In this document: piece after piece, positions 11,350 to 24,603 of the stretch
Layout: each line of letters starts with the position of its first letter
How positions within the stretch are numbered: the stretch's first letter is position 1
The notes under the pieces: generated by a model
What the model was told of the DNA's origin: nothing
Database searches by the model: none
What the model saw: the letters and a program-made list of their open reading frames with translations, nothing else
NCBI GenBank assembly: GCA_035772785.1
Contig: JAOCPU010000001.1
Location: 2,728,001 to 2,792,000 of the forward strand
DNA from: Phlebiopsis flavidoalba
Taxonomy: Eukaryota; Basidiomycota; Agaricomycetes; Polyporales; Phanerochaetaceae
Direction of reading: 5' to 3'
Length of the DNA: 64,000 nt
Made by a program: the position numbers and the translations under genes

Positions 11350-14300
11350 TTGCGATATATTCAGAAAATGCTGCTTAGACACCTCAGCTTAGCGCGCAAC
11401 CTACGCAGGAGTAGTACCTTGGTACTGACGATGGTTCTCCTTTCAGGGGCGAGCCAAATTATTGCAGGACAGGAATACCAGGCCGTCATGTCTAACACAG
11501 ACAACGCAGGATGGCGCGTGTCCCTGGCTGGCGAATGGGATGTATGGATCGTTATTGGTGTGTTTCGTTATCGTACTTTTTGCTCACTTGCGTCGTAAAA
11601 GGTTCTAGGGCCCTTCCCCATCCATGCTAGAGAACAGCACTTCCTCTCGCCGTCTTTTCCACTAAATCGTGAGTATATGCGTGCTTTAATCGTGTGTGGT
11701 ACATTGAACGCTTTACAACCGTTCATCTCAGTCCGGAGACCGATAGACTACAATGCAAAATGGCCCCTCCGCATACGCCAAAACGGCAAAGTCGGTTGGT
11801 CCAAGGCTCATATGTCCGGAGCCGATCTCCTAGAAGTCTCGTTCCCAAACATAAGGCACTGGTAGATCTAATTCAAGTAGTTGGAATGCTGATTATGACT
11901 GTAGATATGGTCGAAACTTCGCGCGACGGAAGGATGGGGCCGCGCTTCAGCATCACGCCCCTCCTGCGGACGACGGTCACGCTACAGTCGCCTTCAGACG
12001 GATCAGCTATCACTCCCAGTCTGCTTCTCTCTGTCAAACAAGGATCCTTCTTTACTATACTACCGCAGTCTCGAGGCGACGCTCAATCGCTCGAGTCCGA
12101 CTTGGTAATCCCAAAATGGTACGCAGGAAATATCTACGGCATGGCTGCCTCCCCTCCACACAGTGTCCCCTCTTCCTGCTGTGCCGTCCGCTGGTGGGTC
12201 AATGGATTACGACCTATTCATCAGCGGTGACTACGAGGTACGGATGAGCTTTTCAGGGTATGCACGCATATTGAGTCGAATATAGATTAGGTTGTTCGGC
12301 GATCCTCTAACCCAGGGGGATGAGGTTCCCAAATTTATCTATCAGCATCGACATTGGGATCGCGAAAAACAAGCAGCAGCGCACACTATCGCATGATTAT
12401 AGTCATGATGTAAAACCAGACTTTGTCGATGGTTGGGCATTTGGCGACGCCGTTGGAGTTGGCCTGCGCTGTCCTGGCGGGCGAAGACCAGTGCACTGTC
12501 ACTTCCGTGAAAGATTCAAGACACGGAATTGGCCAAGGTATGCCATTTCCCCCACTGGTAAATGTGCAATTCGATGTTAAATCTCATACTTTGCCCTCCA
12601 GAAGGTCAGCGTACGGCTACTTCAAGAGACTCGGATAGCCCCCATCGCAGGACACGGATAATCTCTATAGCATTCAATACAGACTGATGCATTCACATGG
12701 TGCCAGGTTACAACCTCTGGAGTTTACTCGTCACCTCCACAATGGCAAGGAAACCACGTTATCCGTGGACCTTCCAATTCACCATCTCGCTGAATTCGGA
12801 ATATTTCCAATTTTACTCCACTGATCTCGACCATATCTGTCTGGGTCAACTGTAAAACCGCGTTCATACGCCGTGACCCCCAAAAGCAGGAGGACTAAGT
12901 TCTGATAAGTCCGCTACGACTCCGCTGCTATTCTTACGTACGTCTTATAATTTTACACATAAAAAAAAACCGATACTGAACGCCTTCCGTACGATGTGCC
13001 GCGGGCGTGAATGTCCTTGACCGAGATTTCTGGCTGTGTGCGCCCCCTCGTTCAAAAACCCACAGCTGGCTCATTCCTTGCCCACGGGACGAAACTGAAG
13101 GGGTGAGGGCTATTTATATCCTTCGCCTACCGACAAAGGGAATCATGGTAATTTCCCGAAATACCTCGACCACGGGGCTTATAGGACCCATGGCCACAAC
13201 CGGGTCCACAAAGCGTACATCAATGCCCATAGGGGATACTCAAACAGTCCAGACTCTGGCTCGATTCTCACGGTAGTCCTCGTTGGCGTGCATGGGGATA
13301 CCCACGACGAGCATCACGCCGATCCTGCTCTGTACGCCTCGAGTCACATACCAAAATGGCAGGCCAGGGCGTAACACTGGCAATGTCAGGCCGCCTCGCA
13401 TTCCAGGCACAAGATCTAATCGCTGGTGCACGTTCGACCCACTGACAGTCACTCCACCCCATGCACATGATGCTGCTGAACGCCTAAGTTCGTTATACTC
13501 AAGCCCGTACCACGCGGAGCGATACATCCCACAACTCACAACGCATAACGTGTCAGCAGTCAAGGGTAGGCGCGATCTACTAAAACCCACTCTCCTGCTT
13601 GAGCTTACTATTATAGGTCTGGGCTCACTTCCTGGATCCTCTGCGCTGCGGGCTATTCTTGAGTACCTCGCTTACGCCGGATGATAATGACCTCTTCCTG
13701 TCAAACCTAGTCGATACGCCCATCCTAGCTATCCATGGGCAAGCACCTCGTCTATTTCACTCGTGCAATGCTAACATAGAAATAGCGGGGACGACGAAAA
13801 CGTGCCGGTTTGGCATACACGTGCACTAGTGGATGCATTAAAAACGTGGGGTAAAGACGCCAACGTCACGTACGTTTATACCTTTCTCTTGATTATCGAA
13901 TGCGAATCCCTGGACCGATTCATATCCTAGCATTCCGAGAGGATCCGGGGACAACCGCATTGTTATACAGCTGCATTTGACAATGAGCACACTCAATCTT
14001 TCGTAGATCAAAGCATACAGACGAGCCGGCTCGGCCCTACACGAAGCAAGTCATTTCACTCTCACTGTGGCAGTGCCTTCTGGAGAGTGGTTCCTTGCAT
14101 GGTATCCGGATACTTGCGTTAGATATACCTGGAAGGTGTGCAGAGACTTATTCCTAAGACGCGCATCGAGGAAAGCTACTAATACCCAACTTTGCAGGCT
14201 CGCACGTTTGAATGTAGTGGAGGATGGAGAAGTCATCAAGGTCTTCACCCGGAATGTGCACTCATTCTCGGTCCAGATGGAGGAAGATAGTATACTCCCA

Positions 14301-15095
14301 TCGTCATTCATTGTGGACGGTCAGCAAGTTACTGTCCGGCACACCTTAACCCGAGAACGCCAATACGTCGTATTTCTCGAAAGCCATGGAACTTGGAGTG
14401 TAAGTTTTCTTTTCGTTGAGGGTACCCATCGCTCTGCTAACGCTGTATCTAGGTCAACTACGCGGATGATGTTTATATCCAGCCATCCGGGCGGATGTCA
14501 TCCATTCTATCCTCGGACGGGCCCCTACAGATCGTCATTCCGGATAGGAGCCAGCTAATCCTATCCGCGGCCACACGTTTAGCCCACTCCCTTGACGGAT
14601 ACCACAAGATCGACGCCAACATCCTCGAAATCAGTGAACTCCAAGCCTCAAAATCGGCATTGACTGGCAACATTGTCCTCATCACCGACGGCACAAACGG
14701 GTTCCTAAGTGAACTATTGGCAACCGGCGGTACCCCTTTCAGCGTCGTCGACGGAATACTGACAGTGAACGGGCGTCCAGTCCAAGGCCGGCTCGTCTGC
14801 AGTGTTCCTTCATCCACACCCGGAACGTCCTGACGGCCTGACATTGGTAATGTACGCTGATTTCCGAGAGTGGGCTGGAGCGAGCACTACGTTTGTTTCC
14901 TATACGCACTGGGATAACTGTACCGGATTGGATCAGTGTCTCTGAGGAAGCTGACAAGACTGGAGCCGGAGGTGTACACGGAGCAGGGTGAGTTCTGAGG
15001 TCCTCCGTTAAAACATACGACACAAAACAGCTAATGATACTCTCAGCGTGTATGGAAACAACTGGTCGTGGAATGGTGCGATGTCAACATTCTAA
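11350..15095 (+). CDS. Alpha/beta hydrolase resembling S9 (prolyl oligopeptidase) peptidases
   Basis: Large, probably extracellular fungal hydrolase related to S9 peptidases. Recognisable parts in order are SLAGEWDVW (about 11530), VLGPFPIHAREQHFLSPSFP (about 11605), DYDLFISGDYE (about 12209), VKPDFVDGWAFGDAVGVGL (about 12410) and a GAGVNVLDRDFWL-like block (about 13000). After these comes a shifted GHxNGGQG-like nucleophile elbow near 13345. The clear catalytic-domain segment is NDLFLSNLVDTPILAIHG (about 13690), then DDENVPVWHTRALVDALKTW, with the acid and His region following (FDNEHTQSFVDQS, about 13975). The C-terminal beta-rich part contains HSFSVQMEEDSILPSSFIVD and ends GNNWSWNGAMSTF. 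The frame breaks often and the nucleophile serine cannot be confirmed. The start is uncertain. The gene converges on NOT1. Confidence 0.6.
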
Positions 15096-15339
15096 ATTAT
15101 ACTCGAAAGCTGTACTACAAGGATATACAGAGACAGTTGTACGATAAGCACTAATGTAGTCTGGGATGCGTGAGACCCGACAGGGTAAGCAAAGTTCGAA
15201 AGTTGGCTACGGGACGCCTTTTGACACACGGGGAGTACTGGTCATCTTGTTAGAATACAAATGCGATGAGAAACAAAACCAAAGATGAGGGGACAAGCGG
15301 ATATATAGAACAGATAGCGACGGCGATAGCGGCAACAGT

Positions 15340-18300
15340 CTAGGATGGGAAAATGGACTTTGCGACCTGTGGCGCACAGTCAGCGACGTGCTTCTGTCGA
15401 GTGAGATGAATACGCACAGTCTCAAGGAGGAGGGTGACTTCGGGCGCAACGCGGATGAACTCGTGGTTCCAGAAGTCGTACTTCGGGTTCGACAGTAGTT
15501 CGATGAACGTGACCAGCGCACCCCAAGGGTGGGGACGATGGACCAGGAATCGCTCCAAAAAGTACCTTAGTCATAATCTCCCTGAACCGATCCGTGGTGA
15601 TCTCAAGGAACAGGTGGAGCATGAGCGAACTGAACCAGTGCGTGTGCGCGTTGGGGTAGCGAAGGTGCAATACCATGGCACTCAAGAGGTGGTGTTGACC
15701 TAAAATGGCGTGAGCATACATACATATAACCTGACATGCAACGTTACACACCTTCCTCGTCGAGGTTTGTAGCAAGATATTGCAACGCGACTACGCCTGG
15801 ATCGGCGGCAACAAAGAGCGAGCTGCCACTCCTTGCCTTTGCTTGGGCGACGGAGGGAGACGCCGATGTACATCACAAGCGAGTTCATGAGAGACAAGTT
15901 GTATCTTTCCGTTGCGCCATCGGCGGCGGGGAGGAGGAGACGTTCCTGGAGGGAGGTGAGGAATGAAGGGTTTCCACGGTTCAATAAATATTGATCCAGG
16001 TAAGTGCGGAGGTCCCCAGCCTTGAGGACTGAGGAGAAGTCTGACAGCACAGGGGGTATCGGGCCCATCTCCGGGATGGAGTCGAACTTGACGGTGCGGA
16101 GGTGGGGATCGGGTAGCATGATGGATGACGGGAATGCGGAGAGGATGACGTTGCGGAGTTGAATGCAGTGTGTGGGGATAATATCACAAAGGGTGAAGTA
16201 GTATTCGCTGAGGAACTCAGGGAAATCGTGAAGGAGAACAAGAAGGAGGCGGAGGGAGCCGCGGTACAAATCTCGCGTAGCAGGCTGCAGATCTGAGGCC
16301 TTCAGGAAGGGCGCCAAGAACTTGAAGAGCGCAAGTAGCAGCCTATAGAAAGCGGACCAGCCCTTTGATGATAGGGTTAGATATTTGAGGTGGTACGACA
16401 CGAACTGGAGCCTACCTCGCGATTTTCGGATAGAAGTAGCTTAGGCATAAATAGTCTATGCGAAATCAAGCTCATCCAGGAGAAGGCGAAGCCAGGGAAG
16501 TACGTAGGCTGAAGGGAGCTGAACGTGTCACTGCGGGATATCATTAGTCCCTGCACCACTTCTGAGACATCGACACTTACCCAACAGCAAGTAGCAACGG
16601 GAAGTAGACGTTCCCGAGGTTGGTCTCGATCGAGTGCAGGTCGTTCAACAAGCTGGAGAAGAAACGGAAGAAGGGCTTCTGAGGGAATACTAGGCCCTGT
16701 TCTTCGTGCATATTGGCCAATACGAGAACGACGATAGAAAGGATCTTGGTCAGATAATGCACCTTAGCTTGCTCGTTGTTGAGACCAGACGCGTCTCCAT
16801 GGTACTTGATGATGTAGACAATCAGGCGCGACATGGCATCCAGTGCTTGGAATGCATATGCAAACTCCCCGGAGTTCACGCACTTCAGGTAGCTGTTGAC
16901 ACTCGACTCGGCGCAAACCCTGAAGAAGAACGACGACACATCTTCCGCCTTAAGGATACCCTGTTAGTTAGCTGGTTGATGTACGGGACGAAGGACTTCT
17001 CGGGGGAGTGAGAGCGCTGGTAGATGTTAACCCATTGCTGGAACCAAATGAACAACTTCTCCCTGAGCATCTCGTTCTCGGGTTTTGTGGAGGGCTGCCT
17101 GGTAATGATCGGGTCGGTGGGCTGGGCCGAGGGACGCCTAACACCTCGCAGATCATCCAGCAACCTGAGGACCCTAAATCAAAGTCAGTTACGGAATTCA
17201 ACTGGCGACAAACTGCGTACTCGTCGTTGGCCTTGCCTGACTGCGCGAGCTGGGTCAGAACCTCCAGAGTGTACGCAAACTGAGCTTGAGATGCGACGGG
17301 AGGGTCGCTCGACAGACACTGCCTAATCCAGTCCCGCAGCGAAGTTAAGCAGGGAAGGCCGAGGGTCCGTGTACAAGAACTTGGCAAGTTGTTGATCCTC
17401 CTGGGCCATGTTAATGAGGCCACTGCGGAGCAGCGTCACCGTGACAGGTACGTTGAACTTGCGCTGGTAGGAGCAATGTCAGTTTCTACACAGGATGCAT
17501 TGTGCAATGATCATACCTCGTCCTCAGCATAGATAAGCCAGTTGATGGCCCCTTCGCCACGTCCTTCGAATGAATGACAAAGTGAGTCGAGTAGCGCCAC
17601 ATATATTTCGCGACCCAACTGCGATGTCGTCTTGTACAGAAGCTGAACAATCTTCTGAGACATCAAAAGGGGCCGTCCTCTGACGGTCCGCCGAACCAGA
17701 GGCAAGGAATAGAATTTCCCTGACGAGTTGGCGGATATCGTGGTTCGGTGGCAGGGAGGCAAGCGACTGTATGGGGAGCTGGGGGCAGAACGCTCTCAAA
17801 CTCCTTAGTCAACGACTAAAATTGAATGGTGAGCTTTTACATAGCCATGGGACATGTCACCGCTTACGTTGAACCTGTCCATGACGTCCACATGCGACAG
17901 AGCTTGACTTGCAGGTTATCAGTAGCTTGAGATTGATCATATAACGAGGATAGCGTCTCAGCTGGATAGGATACGGTCGAGGCAGGACGACTCAAAGGGC
18001 CCATACGCCTCTTACCTATAGAATATGCGGTTAGATCACCCACCAGCAGTCTCAACTCAATACCAATGAGACATACCAAAGTCCTCATACACAGCAGCTT
18101 GAATAGGCTGCACACCCATGGGCCTGATGCGAAGGGGATCCGGGAGAATCGCAGGAGTACTGCGACGACGGCGGGATAGCGGGATCCCAGAACGGCTGTC
18201 CAGGTCGGGTCTGTATGGTGTATAAGTGTGCAGCTTGTCGGTGAAAATGCTGAGAATCCTACCTCGCGATGGCGCCTGCGAGCCTCAAAGTGCGATGCAA

Positions 18301-21300
18301 AGGCTTCGTCCACCTCTATGGCTGCTCTGTCCATCGCAGCCTTCTCGATGGCTTGGCAGGCAATGTCCACATTGTCGTTTACGAGCAAAGTGAGGATTTC
18401 TTCCGTGACCATCGGCTGGCATCCCAGTGATTAATTCGAGTGCCTGAGATGTAATAGAAGGAAACGCACCTCGCCGAATCCGAATTCGGTCATGAAGACA
18501 CGGAGGTGGCTGGCGAGGTTGCTTCGTAACGGTTCTTTGCAGGTTACCTGCGCAAGACTTCCAGCCAACTTCTGGCTCATGAGCCGGCCGGCCTGACGAA
18601 GTTTATCGTCACCCTGCTCGGTCACGAAAATCCTTGAGAACGAGTTCTCGAGTGGAAATACCAGCGATGGTAACTGAGCGCTCGACGACGGGAACAATGA
18701 TCTGCATGCGGGGTCAGCGACTTATCCGCATGGATCAGTCGTGCAATTTACCTCTCGGATTGCGCGCTCGACCGCAAGTTGGATTGCTCGCTTGAAGCTT
18801 TGGTTGGTGCTCAACGCACCCCCAGCACGGGGTTCACCGCAATCAGAGGCAGAGAATTGACAAGGATGCTCTCGATGTGGGCACCAAGCGCACGTTTGAG
18901 ACTCCGAGGGGCTTGTCGGTCCAAGGCCAAGAATTTGGCTGTCGCCTTGCATGCGCGCAGGATCATAGCCGCCCATTGGCAGAGCGTCGATGTCGCCGAC
19001 ATAGTCGGGCAGTGGAGGGCCGGCATCCGACAGAGGGCGGCTTCGGAGGATGGTCGTGGCCTGTACGGTATCCAGGTCGATCTCGAGACTCTTGCAAAGC
19101 ACCTCGATCTCGAACTTAAGGTTGAGTTTGAGGTCCGCGTAGTAGTACAATTCCGCAAGGAGCGAGACTACGGCCATCAACCACGGGTTAGGCGGCCTGA
19201 ACACGTTGGACCCTGGCGCATGGCTCCAAAGTTTTGCAGACAAACGGAATTGCCACTATGAGCCGCCCATTGTCATATCCTTCGATCAACAGATCCTTGA
19301 ACGACAGATTCTGTGTGCTTGATGGGGCGGTCCCGGGCCAGGGTGATACTTCGAGCCACGCTCCGACATTCTTCAAGATTGTGCGCTCCGACGTGACATG
19401 CAGCGTCTTTTCGGAATTAAGAAGCACTGCGGATTTGACAAATGTCTCGTGCAAGACAAACGTAAAGAGAGCTTTGATGTTCAATGCATCCAGGAAACGG
19501 AGATACAGCTGGTGGTTGTTCGGCTCCGAGCTCACACACGCTGGTCCACGAGGTAATTCGCGAACCACCTCGAGTATTGCTCTTGGAACTGTTCCTTCAT
19601 TTCAAGCAGCTTCGCGTCGAAGTTGGAAGGCGCCAGGTTGTTGACAATGAAGAGGATCTTGTCCGAAATCTCCTCAGGAGGTGCCTCGGGTTCTCCGTCA
19701 GCTGCGTCGGGTCGAATGGATGCAAAGGCTGGGGGTGCCTCAGCAGTAGCGTTAGACTGGGCTGCTAGGCTCACGGAACCGATCTCCGATGCTTCTGCGC
19801 TAAGAGTGATAGCCCGACTGAGAATATTGACAAGCTCAGGACGAGCATCCAGAAGGTGAGGTATCTTCATCAGAGCTTGGCACAGTGGTTGCCATTCGGA
19901 GAGTCTTGACTCGAACCGGACCAGTGCTTTGAAGACCAAACTTGAAGAGATTTGTATCGGGGGAGCAATTGAGAGCATCAAGCACGTAGCGGATAGCAAC
20001 ACCCAGAGGGATGTAGTCGACGAGTTGATACTGGATGAGAGACCCGAAGAGGTAGCCAGTCATGGCAAGCTCGCGGGGTGGGTAGTACGACTGGAAGAAC
20101 TTGTACTCGTCGAATAAGAAGTGCAGCATACAGGAGAAGATCTCGTGGTCACGTGGGTTGTTCGAGGTCTTGTTACGCTGGAGTAGGTTTATGACTTCGT
20201 CGATGGTGATATGTTCATCGTACATTTGCTTGTAGATGCTGTCGACACTCGGCTTCGATCTCAGCGGAGTAGGAAACAACATTGAAGCCGGGCTCGACAA
20301 TCGGTACCAAGGCATCAGGTTCATCAGGCGTGGATGGATCTGGAGACAAGCGTTGCGGACTTCCAGGCAGTAGTCGACGTCGCTTTCGTGCATAGAGTTG
20401 GAGCTAAAATCTGCTCAATACATGAATTGAGATCGGTAGACACAGACAACTTACTTAAGGCGAAGGATGCGGAGGAATATGGTGATGGTTTGAGGGTTGA
20501 GGGGCATGGTTCGGGATTCGACGGCAGGGTCCGAGATTCGGGTTAGCTTCTCGCTCTCCATCTTCGTGTCTAAGAAGCCGATGACACCATGGAGGAAGTC
20601 AGCACCGTGTGCTGTGACGTTGTCCCGCCAACCACTTGTCGAGGTTCAAGTACTCGCGTCGAGATGCGAGCGCGTGCTACATCCAGTACGAATGCGAACG
20701 GCCGACTCTCCAATAGATGATCGAGAATCTAAGAAGTACGCGCAGTGTCAATGTATGCGCGACTTTTGAACATGCAATGACCGACCTTCAAGTCCTGCGC
20801 TACATCGAGAATGCGAGTGATGTTCAGTGGATTCTCTTCGTAGAACTCGCGCAATGCGTTGAGGAGATACTTCGGCTCAATTTGCCAGATTCGCATGAAC
20901 ACAAGCTGGTGGTTGGGGTGACCAGCAAGGAACATGCTCAACAGACGCTGGGAGTACTCGACCCGGATGTCGTTCCAAGGAAGACCCTGCCAACTCTAGT
21001 GAGCCTTGTAGACCGGCTATATGCGTAGCTGACGTACCGTGACTTGCAGAAGACCCATTTGCACGATCTCAGCGCTGATCTTGACCGCTTTCTCCAGCAT
21101 TTCTCTCACAAAGTTTCGCACTTCCGCAGACTCTGAGTCGGCCAAACGCACAAGCACCTCGAACAAGTCAAGTGAGTTCCATGTATGCACTTGTACATTA
21201 GCTGCGAGGCCCTTGATGCTGTATGGGCTCGTCGCGGGTATGTCTTCTGTCGAGACGATGCGCCGTCCGGGGAGAGTGACAAAGTTGAAGGTATCGCTCG

Positions 21301-22560
21301 GGAGGGAGAGCAACGCGTCCAGGAGGCGCAGTTGGTACAGCGGGTTCTTCCACGTCTGCCAAAACCCAGACACAGCATGATGCTCAGCTTCGAGGGGGCA
21401 ATTCAGAAGGATGGCAATGAGCAGCTTCAGGGTCGACGTCTCCACACCGTGTCGGTCTGGCCAGTCGAACGCTTTGATGGCGCTTGCCCAATTGAGCTTG
21501 GATTCTACACAACTTTGAATGGGAGCCTAAACGGCATATATGCACCAAGAACTTACCAGGCTCGCCAACGTATGGACCAGAGTACCCACGTCCACCGAGA
21601 CAGGCCCCTCAGAGGCCATGCGCGACAGCTGGGATACAACTTCGACGACCTGCTCATCCTGAGGCAATGTAGCCTCTGACATTCCAAATCGAGCTAACAA
21701 CGCGAGCATGATATCCGGATCGCTCGGGTCATTTCGGGTCCCAGCTGAATCATCAACTGCACGAGGGTTGTGTTCGGTTGCAGGCTGGAGAAGGGTCAGC
21801 AGGGTAGGAAAGTCGACAAAATGTAGTTGTACGAACTGGATGGTAGGCAGAATGCGTTGGAGGATGGGCATGATGATCTCAGGACCGGACTTCGTCTGAT
21901 CCGCCCATAATGAGCGCCTGTCGCTGAGATCGCGTCGAGGATGGGGCCGTAGTGGGTGCCTCGCAGAGAAGATTCGACATCAGCTTCGCGACCCTGGTTG
22001 GGAGAGAGATCCGCACTGGTCGAACGAGGGGTGTTGGAAAGCTCGCGAGCACGCGTTCTCAAAAGTCCATGCGGATGGCGTTGACGGCCCGCGTTGGAGC
22101 GAGGTCCCGTCGCGTGGGGGCCGCCGCGATGGACGATGCAAGCACGAGGACGCTCCAGCGGCCGCAAGCCCACCTTGTCCGTGAAGCGCCAGCAGGTCGA
22201 AGTTGCGGAAGGCCTCCCCCTCACCTCTATCGACGCCATCTCTGGAACGCGGTCTGCGAGGAACGGGTCGCGTGCCAGGCGTTGCACTTCCTCCACAAGC
22301 AGGCGGAAGGTAAAGGGCACTCGAGGGGTCCATCGAGGCGGGGGGGATGCCGAGGATGTTGTACGCGAGTTGGGGTGAACGATCAGACGTCGGATGAAGT
22401 GAAGGTAGGTTTTCGAGCCCATGTTGCTCAGAGAGCTGAGGAAGCGTACGCAAAGCAGTTTATCAGCACACATCCCCCACCTCCCAGCACACACACGTTG
22501 AACCCACCGATCGTATTTCGGCTGATTTCGTGTCGAAATCCAGAATTGACAAACCCAAAG
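15340..22560 (-). CDS. NOT1: NOT1/CNOT1, scaffold subunit of the CCR4-NOT complex
   Basis: Cytoplasmic scaffold that carries CAF1/CCR4 deadenylases, NOT2-NOT5 and CAF40 for mRNA decay. Reading from the right, EIRS joined to LSEQHG across an intron (about 22500-22440) is the N-terminal HEAT region. DPFLADRVPEM, PLERL-like and LLARFGMSEATLPQDE follow. Then come VFMRIWQIEPKYLLNALREF (about 20900) and the MIF4G-like CAF1-binding part with FLFDEYKFFQSYYPPRELA (about 20100). The CAF40-binding DUF3819 part contains NPWLMAVVSLLAELYYYADL (about 19160) and LMSQKLAGSLAQVTCKEPLR. The NOT1 C-terminal domain runs from YNLSLMNSLVMYIGV to ERFLVHRPHPWGALVTFIEL and NPKYDFWNHEFIRVAPEV. The 7.2 kb span suits a protein of about 2,100 residues. 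One-base shifts are visible, for example at the CCC run 19211-19213 and near 17680 and 18160. The first exon and start codon are not resolved and abut the amylase 3' end. Confidence 0.93.
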
Positions 22561-22663
22561 ACAAAGAGAAGGAAGAATGCGAGGGAGGAGGCGGGGCTCA
22601 GGAGGTGCGAAAAGAGCCGAGGACGCGAGCTGTGCCTTGGTGCTCTGGACGTAGACCTCGCCG

Positions 22664-24603
22664 TTACCGCAGAAGCCCGAGTTTTTCGAGAAGGCTGGTC
22701 GGCACCAAGATGGTGGGGACGCCGCCCTTCGTGTACTGGACATCAACGGTTCCGTTGCTGCCGACGACGTACTGCGAGCACGTGAGGACGCTGATGATAC
22801 TATGAGCAAGGGAGCCATGAGAAATTCCGAGAACTGTGCCTACTCGGTGGTTGCCAGGTTTCCGGCGTAAGGGGTATAGACAGGCACAGTGATATTGGCC
22901 GGCTAGGTGGGGTATTAGTACTCTGCTGGAGGGAACATTGTGCGGCTCTGCGTACGGGAGAACCAATGTTGGTCATGATAGAAATAACAGGGCCCTTCAT
23001 GATAGCCAAGCCGCTCTGGGTAGTGGAAAGAACCTCCATCGTGGAGTTCAGCCAGTTGTCGGTGCTATTGACGAGGAAGTTGCGGAACTGAAGGAGTCGT
23101 TAGGACGAAGTCGATATAACTCTTCATGGACAAACTTACCGCGTTCAATTTCGTGACAAACTGCAGGGTGGTCGTGTTCGTGTAGTTGGACGTCCAGAGC
23201 GGCTCACGGGTTCCACTGACCGAACGTGAGCGTCCAATCCAGTTGAAACCTTTCCATGAGTACTCACGGGATCCGCGTTTCCAGAGAAGCCTTGCTCTTG
23301 ACCATAGTACATGATGGGAATGCTGCAATTGCGTAAGTAAGGAATGCAGTCAACGTTGATATGCATGACATACCCGTCAGACATGAAGTTGAAAACCATT
23401 GCATTCCAGAGACTCTGAGGATCAACGGAGAAGTTGTGCCAGCGTGGGAGATCCTGGTTCTCAAGGAAGTTTCCGAGAACACTGGGATCCTTCAATGTGC
23501 CATGAGCTCCTCGCACGGCACTAGCACTCACGCACATACCTTGAACTTTTGCTTGGACTGGGCGATGGCATCAGACATGGCGGACATGTTCTGGGCGCCG
23601 GGAATAGCGAAGGCCTCAACGAGTGCATTGTACATAGGGTACTGCAGAATGGAATCGAGAGGACCCTGCCATGTAGAAGCAAAGCTGCGGCGATAGTTGA
23701 GCTTTCTGTGGTATCCACGCATGGAGACAAACTCACTCGATGTCATCGCCGAACACTTCACCCATGCAGAATACACCGGCGGCGCCACAGAACTGCGGCC
23801 AGAACGCCGCATGGGACCTTGGTGTCTCCAAGCCAGCAGTTCTGTTCGCTAGTGATGTTGCTCCAGTCGACGGGACAGTACGTGTGGTATTGAGACTACG
23901 TATATACGTGAGAACATCTCTCGCCGGCCGTTTGTGGAGTCGACGCACCTGCTCCTTGAACATGTAGTTCGACAGGTCAGGCGTCAAGGTGGTGGCCATC
24001 ACATTGTTGACGACGACATCCACCATCAAATACCTGGGTTCCGTCATCAACATGTGCACGTAGTCTATATGGTCGCTAGGAACTTACATGCCACGACGGT
24101 GGACTTCGTCGGAAAGAGCCTTGAGATCTTCCGCGGTACCAAAGCGGTCGTTCAGCTTCGAGGCATCCGCAATCCAGTAGCCGTGATAGGCGTCGCCATA
24201 AGCACTGCGTGGGTCCGTCGTAGTTCTGAGACACGGGGCTGATCCAGACTGTATTGGGCGGAGTTACTTAACCGCGGGTTTCTACCAAGAGCGATGATGA
24301 CACTCACTGGCAGTGAACCCTGCGCCTTGGATGTAGTCGAGGTTCTCGCGTACGGGTGTTCCAAGTACCACCACACCAGGTTTGGTCACCCGGGTTGCAC
24401 TTCGTGGTGTCCGAGCCCGCAGGAACTAAAGCGCGAAGCGGTCAACTATGAGCCTATACTATAGCATGAATATGACTTTAAGGTGCTTGCGGAGTGAGCA
24501 CGCACTGGTAGATGGAACGATCCCTTCCACTCCTCTGCTGTCGCAGCGAACGGCAGTGCCTAGCACGGAGAGGTAAAGAAGAGAGGTATACGAGGGAGAA
24601 CAT
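22664..24603 (-). CDS. GH13 alpha-amylase, catalytic nucleophile block missing
   Basis: Secreted starch-degrading glycoside hydrolase family 13 enzyme. From the ATG at 24601-24603 a hydrophobic leader ([10 protein letters not shown]) is followed by [29 protein letters not shown] and [15 protein letters not shown]. Conserved region I is MVDVVVNN. Then come [18 protein letters not shown], region III GEVFGDD with the acid/base Glu, region IV FLENQD with the third acid, and [18 protein letters not shown]. The C-terminal beta domain has [18 protein letters not shown] and [15 protein letters not shown]. Between WLGDTKVP and FWPQF the roughly 45 residues that should carry region II (GLRIDxxKH, the nucleophile Asp) are absent. 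A neighbouring frame beyond the stop continues [20 protein letters not shown] and then a hydrophobic run, possibly a GPI-anchor tail. Small indels are present in several exons. Confidence 0.88.

Noticed and set aside
21796..22818. 340-residue minus-strand ORF and the 277-residue plus-strand ORF opposite it (21952-22785)
   Set aside because: Both cover NOT1 exons and the amylase tail. NOT1 fragments recur in the minus ORF only where the frame happens to agree, and the plus ORF has no motif and is an antisense shadow.
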